From the NCBI GenBank assembly GCA_945859605.1, contig OX243814.1, positions 17,063,628-17,127,627 of the forward strand: a stretch of DNA of 64,000 nucleotides, in the 5' to 3' direction. Position numbers and translations under genes: made by a program. Below, one piece after another: positions 60,501-64,000 of this stretch (its first letter is position 1; each line of letters starts with the position of its first letter). Below the pieces are notes generated by a model, which ran no database searches, had not been told where the DNA came from, and saw nothing but the letters and a program-made list of their open reading frames with translations. This DNA is from Lumbricus rubellus (taxonomy: Eukaryota; Annelida; Clitellata; Crassiclitellata; Lumbricidae).

Positions 60501-61005
60501 AACACTTTAATATGCTTGTAAAAGCAAAAACTGATTCTGAATACTCTATCCCAATTGTGCACACTACTTTCAACTAATTGATTATTAGGGCGACTCGTCT
60601 CAGCAGTGGGTACGATTCGGGGTTTCGGAGATTCGGGCCGCACCTGTGGGCACGAGGGTAGCTTTTTCACTTTCAGTTTCGTCCAATAATCATTATAATT
60701 CGGGTATTAATTCCCCTTCCCTTATATAACCATTTTCGCTTACACTCACTTAGAAAGCATTTCCACCATTAGATAAAATTAGCCACTCTTATGTCGAACA
60801 TTTAAATTAAATTATATATTTAGTTGATCATATTATTATTATAAGCGTTTATTGATCTGCGCTGCAGTCCGATATAATAATAATAATCCGCATCGTAGCT
60901 TTCAGGAAGCTGCGTCCAAATGAAGTAGCCAATAGATTACATGAAAGCTTAACCTAACATACAGAATCTAAGCTTATATACCTGCTGACTTCGACCATCT
61001 TCCAT
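56231..61005 (-). CDS. ARL6IP1: ADP-ribosylation factor-like 6-interacting protein 1
   Basis: Six coding exons: 61005-60982, 60457-60318, 59620-59489, 58157-58040, 57705-57621, 56343-56231; 612 bp and 203 aa, the same length as the vertebrate protein. ARL6IP1 is an ER membrane protein that shapes tubules through hydrophobic hairpins. Two hydrophobic pairs are visible: FPAIAVGIVTILFALIWYLEPSV plus the next stretch (about 38-80), and YLLAVVGMLAVFAWIG plus LLLMYLIVILLVLIPG (about 139-175). The N-terminus is MEDGRSQQ and the C-terminus is Lys-rich (KAKKK), like an ER retrieval tail. All phases close. The intron after exon 4 uses a GC donor (ATG|GCAAGT). The promoter lies at 61006 onward and is shared with a divergent ORF. 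Confidence 0.95.
57280..57536 (+). mobile_element. Truncated LINE 3' end with (GT)n tail
   Basis: The + strand encodes FWVAGPCAWNSLPSITHTGD and LNCLRKTVKLYIL, stop near 57485, followed at once by (GT)19 (57491-57529). GP-x-x-WNSLP is the LINE C-terminal word. In the last ARL6IP1 intron. Confidence 0.75.
57491..57529. repeat. (GT)n microsatellite
   Basis: About 19 GT units directly after the LINE remnant at 57280-57485. Confidence 0.97.
58208..59053 (-). mobile_element. GGCCCCCAGAAATT element, copy 2
   Basis: 846 bp in an ARL6IP1 intron, TA on both sides, inverted relative to copy 1 (43025-43854) and alignable over its full length. The 20-codon ORF is at 58840-58778 on the minus strand. Confidence 0.82.
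58778..58840 (-). other. 20-codon ORF inside GGCCCCCAGAAATT element copy 2
   Basis: Same peptide as at 43226-43288 apart from one Phe-to-Leu change, same CAAAATGGCGGCCGCC start context. Confidence 0.45.
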
Positions 61006-61041
61006 TTTCGGAAACTTTTGATACCGAAAACGTTATAACTT
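61006..61041. promoter_or_regulatory. Compact divergent start region between ARL6IP1 and the + strand ORF
   Basis: Only 36 bp separate the two start codons. If both are used, their 5' UTRs or promoters overlap. No TATA box is evident in the gap. Confidence 0.4.
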
Positions 61042-61328
61042 ATGAACCTTTTCAGACTTAAACTTTCGTCCAAAATATCTCTTTGCTTTGAAACGAGTCA
61101 AACGACGGAAACGACCAAAGATCTGCGATTAGATTGGCTAGATAGTCCAACCATCGATATCAATAGACCGATGTCGATGAGTCCAACGAAAAGGTTATCA
61201 GCACACAATTTACCGTCGTCGTTATTGTCATCATCATCATCAGCAGCAGCAGCAGCAACAGCAGCAGCTGTAGCAACAGCGACGCCAACAACAGCAACAG
61301 TTGTCAGTTCACCGTTTGACAGCGTCAG
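61042..61328 (+). CDS. Candidate first exon, possibly an N-terminal extension of aftiphilin
   Basis: An open exon of 95 codons plus two bases ending in a good donor (GTCAG|GTGCGA). The peptide has a Ser-rich then Ala/Thr-rich stretch encoded by CAG-type repeats (61238-61310) and no domain I recognise. Joined to the acceptor ending at 62184 (CATATCATTTAG) it continues in frame, with no stop, into the AFTPH start codon at 62207. It may be an alternative first exon of AFTPH, part of another gene, or a chance ORF. Low complexity makes the last quite possible. Confidence 0.35.
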
Positions 61329-61400
61329 GTGCGAGCCAAACAGTGTTAGTTATCTTTTCGCAATCGTAGGCCTATTCTCGATAGAAATATTATAGCCTAG

Positions 61401-61940
61401 TGTTCTATAACCTATTAGTCCCAGGTGAAATCTAGGCCTACAAGCTGGCGTAAAACAATGTATGCAGGTCGGACTCCTTGTGGTAGAGACTGAAGCAGAT
61501 AGGCAGATAAAAGTTAGGCCTACTGAGAAGGATACGGCGAATATTGTTTGGAGCGAAAAGATAAGAAAAAGGTTGAATCAGGATATCTAGGGATGGGGGA
61601 TGTTGGGACGAGAATATAGCTTTCAGCTTGAAATTAAAAACTCACTAGGCTAGTGATTTGTGTTTCTGCTCTAAAAGCTCCATAGAAGAGCAGCAAATGA
61701 GCTGTATTCAGTATAATTAATAGAACCACGGTATAAATAATTAATGATCGTATTGAACCACAGTATAAATAATTACTAATTTTGTAATTTATACTGTGAT
61801 TGAACTCTACTTCTAATTTTGTCATACGATTTGCAAAAGTCATATTATCGTATTGAGCGAAGACACCATCGACGTATATTGAGTGTTCTATAACCTATTA
61901 GTCCCAGGTGAAATCTAGGCCTACAAGCTGGCGTAAAACG
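61401..61940. repeat. Direct repeat of about 57 bp upstream of AFTPH
   Basis: The block starting AGTGTTCTATAACCTATTAG and ending GCTGGCGTAAAAC occurs at about 61398-61458 and again at 61883-61940. Between them are short inverted repeats (AATTAATAG... and TATAAATAATTA words, 61715-61800). Confidence 0.85.
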
Positions 61941-62206
61941 TATATTGAGTATATACGTCGATGGAAGATACATATTGAACACTCAGCTGATATCTGATGA
62001 TCTATTAACAGATCACTGCTGTGAATTATTTTTGGCTTATGATGATATAATACGTTGATAGACTTTTATTTGATGTGTAAAAATGTAAGAAATTTTACGA
62101 AACGCGCTGGAAATGAAGTGAGATAGAAGCTTCTGTACATAACAGTTATTAACTGATTTCTGTCTGGCCTGTCATATCATTTAGGCTCTTGATCTTTAAG
62201 TTCGAG

Positions 62207-63949
62207 ATGTCTGCGTCAAACATAGTGCCCTACTACTCATCTAGTCCGCCTCCTTTGGACGAAGACGACGATACCGCTCACTCGCTCGATGATAATGACG
62301 ACGAATTTGGAGACTTTTCTTCTGCACCAACTCCAACAAAAGCGTCTGCGAACGAGTCTATCTGTTTTCGGCCAATTTCCAAGGATTCGCAACCAAATCC
62401 AGTCAATGACGATCATTTTGCAGGGGAGTATCAACGCGATGAACCGTCACGATTATCGGTTGCAAAAAATGAACCGGTCCGCTTTAGTCCAGTTTTCACT
62501 AATGACCAATTTGCAAAAGACGATTTTTTTCAAGATGGCGATGATGAACTGCATGGCATATTCACAGGAACAGAACAAGATGCTATTCACAAAAATGCTG
62601 CCGATGAAAGTAAACTTTCAACTGAATTGAATTTCCAGAAACAACCGAATGAATTAGATGCAAAAAACTTTGAGACAAATTCAGATTCATTCAATTCTGC
62701 TAATTCTGGTGGTGAATTTGGCTCAGACTCTGAAAATCCTGTTAACAATGAGGAATTTGAGAGTCCTGTAGAACATTTTGTTCGTGCCGATGATTGTTCT
62801 TTGACAGGTTTAGCATCAGTAGATTCTGTAGATACGATGGTGCCAGATATTTTAAAAGATCCCATTAAGGAAAGTCTTGATCTCAGTTCTGTGGAGGACA
62901 CTAAAAAACAAGATGTAGTTATGTCTGCAGAAGATGAATTTGATGATTTTGAAGCTTTCCAAGATGAATCAGCTTCTAAAGATAACCAGTTGGCGTCGGC
63001 TATTTCGGAACCTGCTGGAGGCAGTGCAGGAAATGAGGACCAAGATAATATAGCTGTAGGTGTCCTAAATGAAGAGCGTAGCATAAAGATCACAAACAAC
63101 TCTGAAAAGCCTACGGCAGATGCAGTTGAATTTGATGACTTTGAATATTTCCAGGATGGGTTAGATGTTAGACCTGATTCAGCTATTAATACGACTACTT
63201 CAGATGATGTCGAAATTTCACCAGAGAAAGTCCAAGACGATGTTACGTCAGATACACCCAATAGTGATTCTAAAGCAGATACAGAAGATGACTTTGAGGA
63301 GTATGAAAGTGCACAGGATCTTCACAACTCTGAACAGAGCCAGCAGCCTATTGCTAAAGACAATCAGCTGGATGCCATTGTTTCTAAGGCTGATTCAAGC
63401 GACGGAGAAAATTCACATAAACCAGATGACGACGAAGTAACGGCAGACACATCTAGCGATAACGTATCCGAGTTTCGAAAGAATCAAGCCGCAAAGGAAT
63501 CAACCGAAGAAATACCGGTCAAAAGTGAAAATGGAAACAGCGTAGAAACTCCAGATAGTGAAGTTGTTCAGTTTAGAGAATCAGATGAAAGGACATCTTC
63601 ACCACCGGCCGATGATAAGCGAAACAAAAACTCTGATTTTGATGAATTCGATGACTTTCAGTTTGCGGATGATGAGGTCATAAACCCACCATCAGCAGCC
63701 ACAGTACCTGACGTGGGTAGTTCTGCAGCAACCAATGTTAAAACTGATGACACGAATTCTTCTTGGTCTGCGTTTGGTAAAAAATCGCCGTCAGATGAAA
63801 CTGGTGACGATTCTTGGGCAACGTTTAACGCTGAATCAGATTTGGTTAAGAATGAAAAGCAGGTCACTGCATCAACAGTCAAAGAGCTGAAAACTCCAGC
63901 AGTGGATGGGAAGGAAGACTCTGTCATATCCGCTGTTGGAGGATCACAG
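62207..63949 (+). CDS. AFTPH: Aftiphilin-like protein, first large coding exon (partial)
   Basis: A 581-codon exon ending at a CAG|GTGAGG donor; the gene continues beyond the window. Aftiphilin is an acidic clathrin/AP-1/AP-2 accessory protein of the trans-Golgi network and endosomes. The start matches the vertebrate N-terminus: YYSSSPPPL at residues 9-17, then an acidic run and EFGDFSSA (33-40). Further adaptor-ear motifs of the (D/E)F-x-(D/E)F type follow: EFDDFEAFQ, EFDDFEYFQ, DFEEYES, FDEFDDFQF. SWSAFG and SWATFN near residues 520-545 match the Trp-containing motifs of vertebrate aftiphilin. Outside these words it is low-complexity and Ser/Asp/Glu-rich. A splice acceptor ends at 62184, so the ATG at 62207 probably lies in the second exon. 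Confidence 0.88.
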
Positions 63950-64000
63950 GTGAGGATAGAAGCCTTCCTGTCTGATTTGAAATTGAAGCTCTGTGTTTAC

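Noticed and set aside
62587..63261. 224-codon ORF on the minus strand
   Set aside because: Antisense shadow of the acidic AFTPH exon, Ser-rich only because it mirrors Asp/Glu codons.

Overview
The window is animal nuclear DNA: intron-rich genes with GT-AG (and two GC-AG) splice sites, orthologues of conserved metazoan proteins, about 60% A+T, and many transposon remnants. The mix of tRNA-headed SINEs, CR1/L2-like LINE tails, P-type, hAT-type and mariner elements fits a marine invertebrate (for example an echinoderm, hemichordate or lancelet). I cannot fix the species from sequence alone. All exon models below were built by hand from reading frame, splice phase and remembered similarity to vertebrate orthologues. 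No search was run.

Host genes, left to right: NUP155, last 11 coding exons (+, 1-8877); a RITA1-like gene (-, 10387-11331); GHITM/TMBIM5 (+, 26587-33989, 7 coding exons, 344 aa); LIG1, DNA ligase 1 (-, 50708-36382, 21 coding exons, 1019 aa); MRPL36 (+, 53142-53486); ARL6IP1 (-, 61005-56231, 6 coding exons, 203 aa); and the first large exon of an aftiphilin (AFTPH) gene (+, 62207-63949, running out of the window). An ORF exon at 61042-61328 lies 36 bp from the ARL6IP1 start, divergently, and can be spliced in frame to AFTPH. In LIG1, GHITM and ARL6IP1 every splice phase closes and total length is a multiple of three, which supports the models strongly. The genes are functionally unrelated housekeeping genes (nuclear pore, Notch/tubulin, mitochondrial membrane, DNA replication, mitoribosome, ER shaping, clathrin adaptor traffic).

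Between RITA1 and GHITM is an accessory block. At 12563-19790 lies a complete 7.2-kb P-superfamily-like transposon with 29-bp terminal inverted repeats and an 8-bp target duplication. It carries two convergent genes: a C2H2 zinc-finger protein ending in what looks like the C-terminal module of THAP9/P transposases (+), and a THAP-domain protein holding the N-terminal part of the RNase H-like catalytic region (-). The transposase therefore looks split over two genes on opposite strands. A 280-bp MITE is nested in it and a sister copy sits at 20926-21221. At 21380-26080 is a palindromic satellite structure: about 390-bp units in + orientation, then a tRNA-like SINE and a GA-rich spacer, then the same units inverted, bounded by a short inverted repeat.

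Smaller mobile DNA fills introns and spacers: a 1.6-kb fold-back element and a 1.2-kb hAT-type element in GHITM introns, an internally deleted mariner at 34255-35257, a hAT-type MITE 47 bp upstream of the LIG1 start codon, two copies of an 830-850-bp element that carries a start codon with a good context, four copies of a tRNA-derived SINE, seven 70-83-bp TTAA-bounded palindromic mini-elements, and several 5'-truncated LINE ends.
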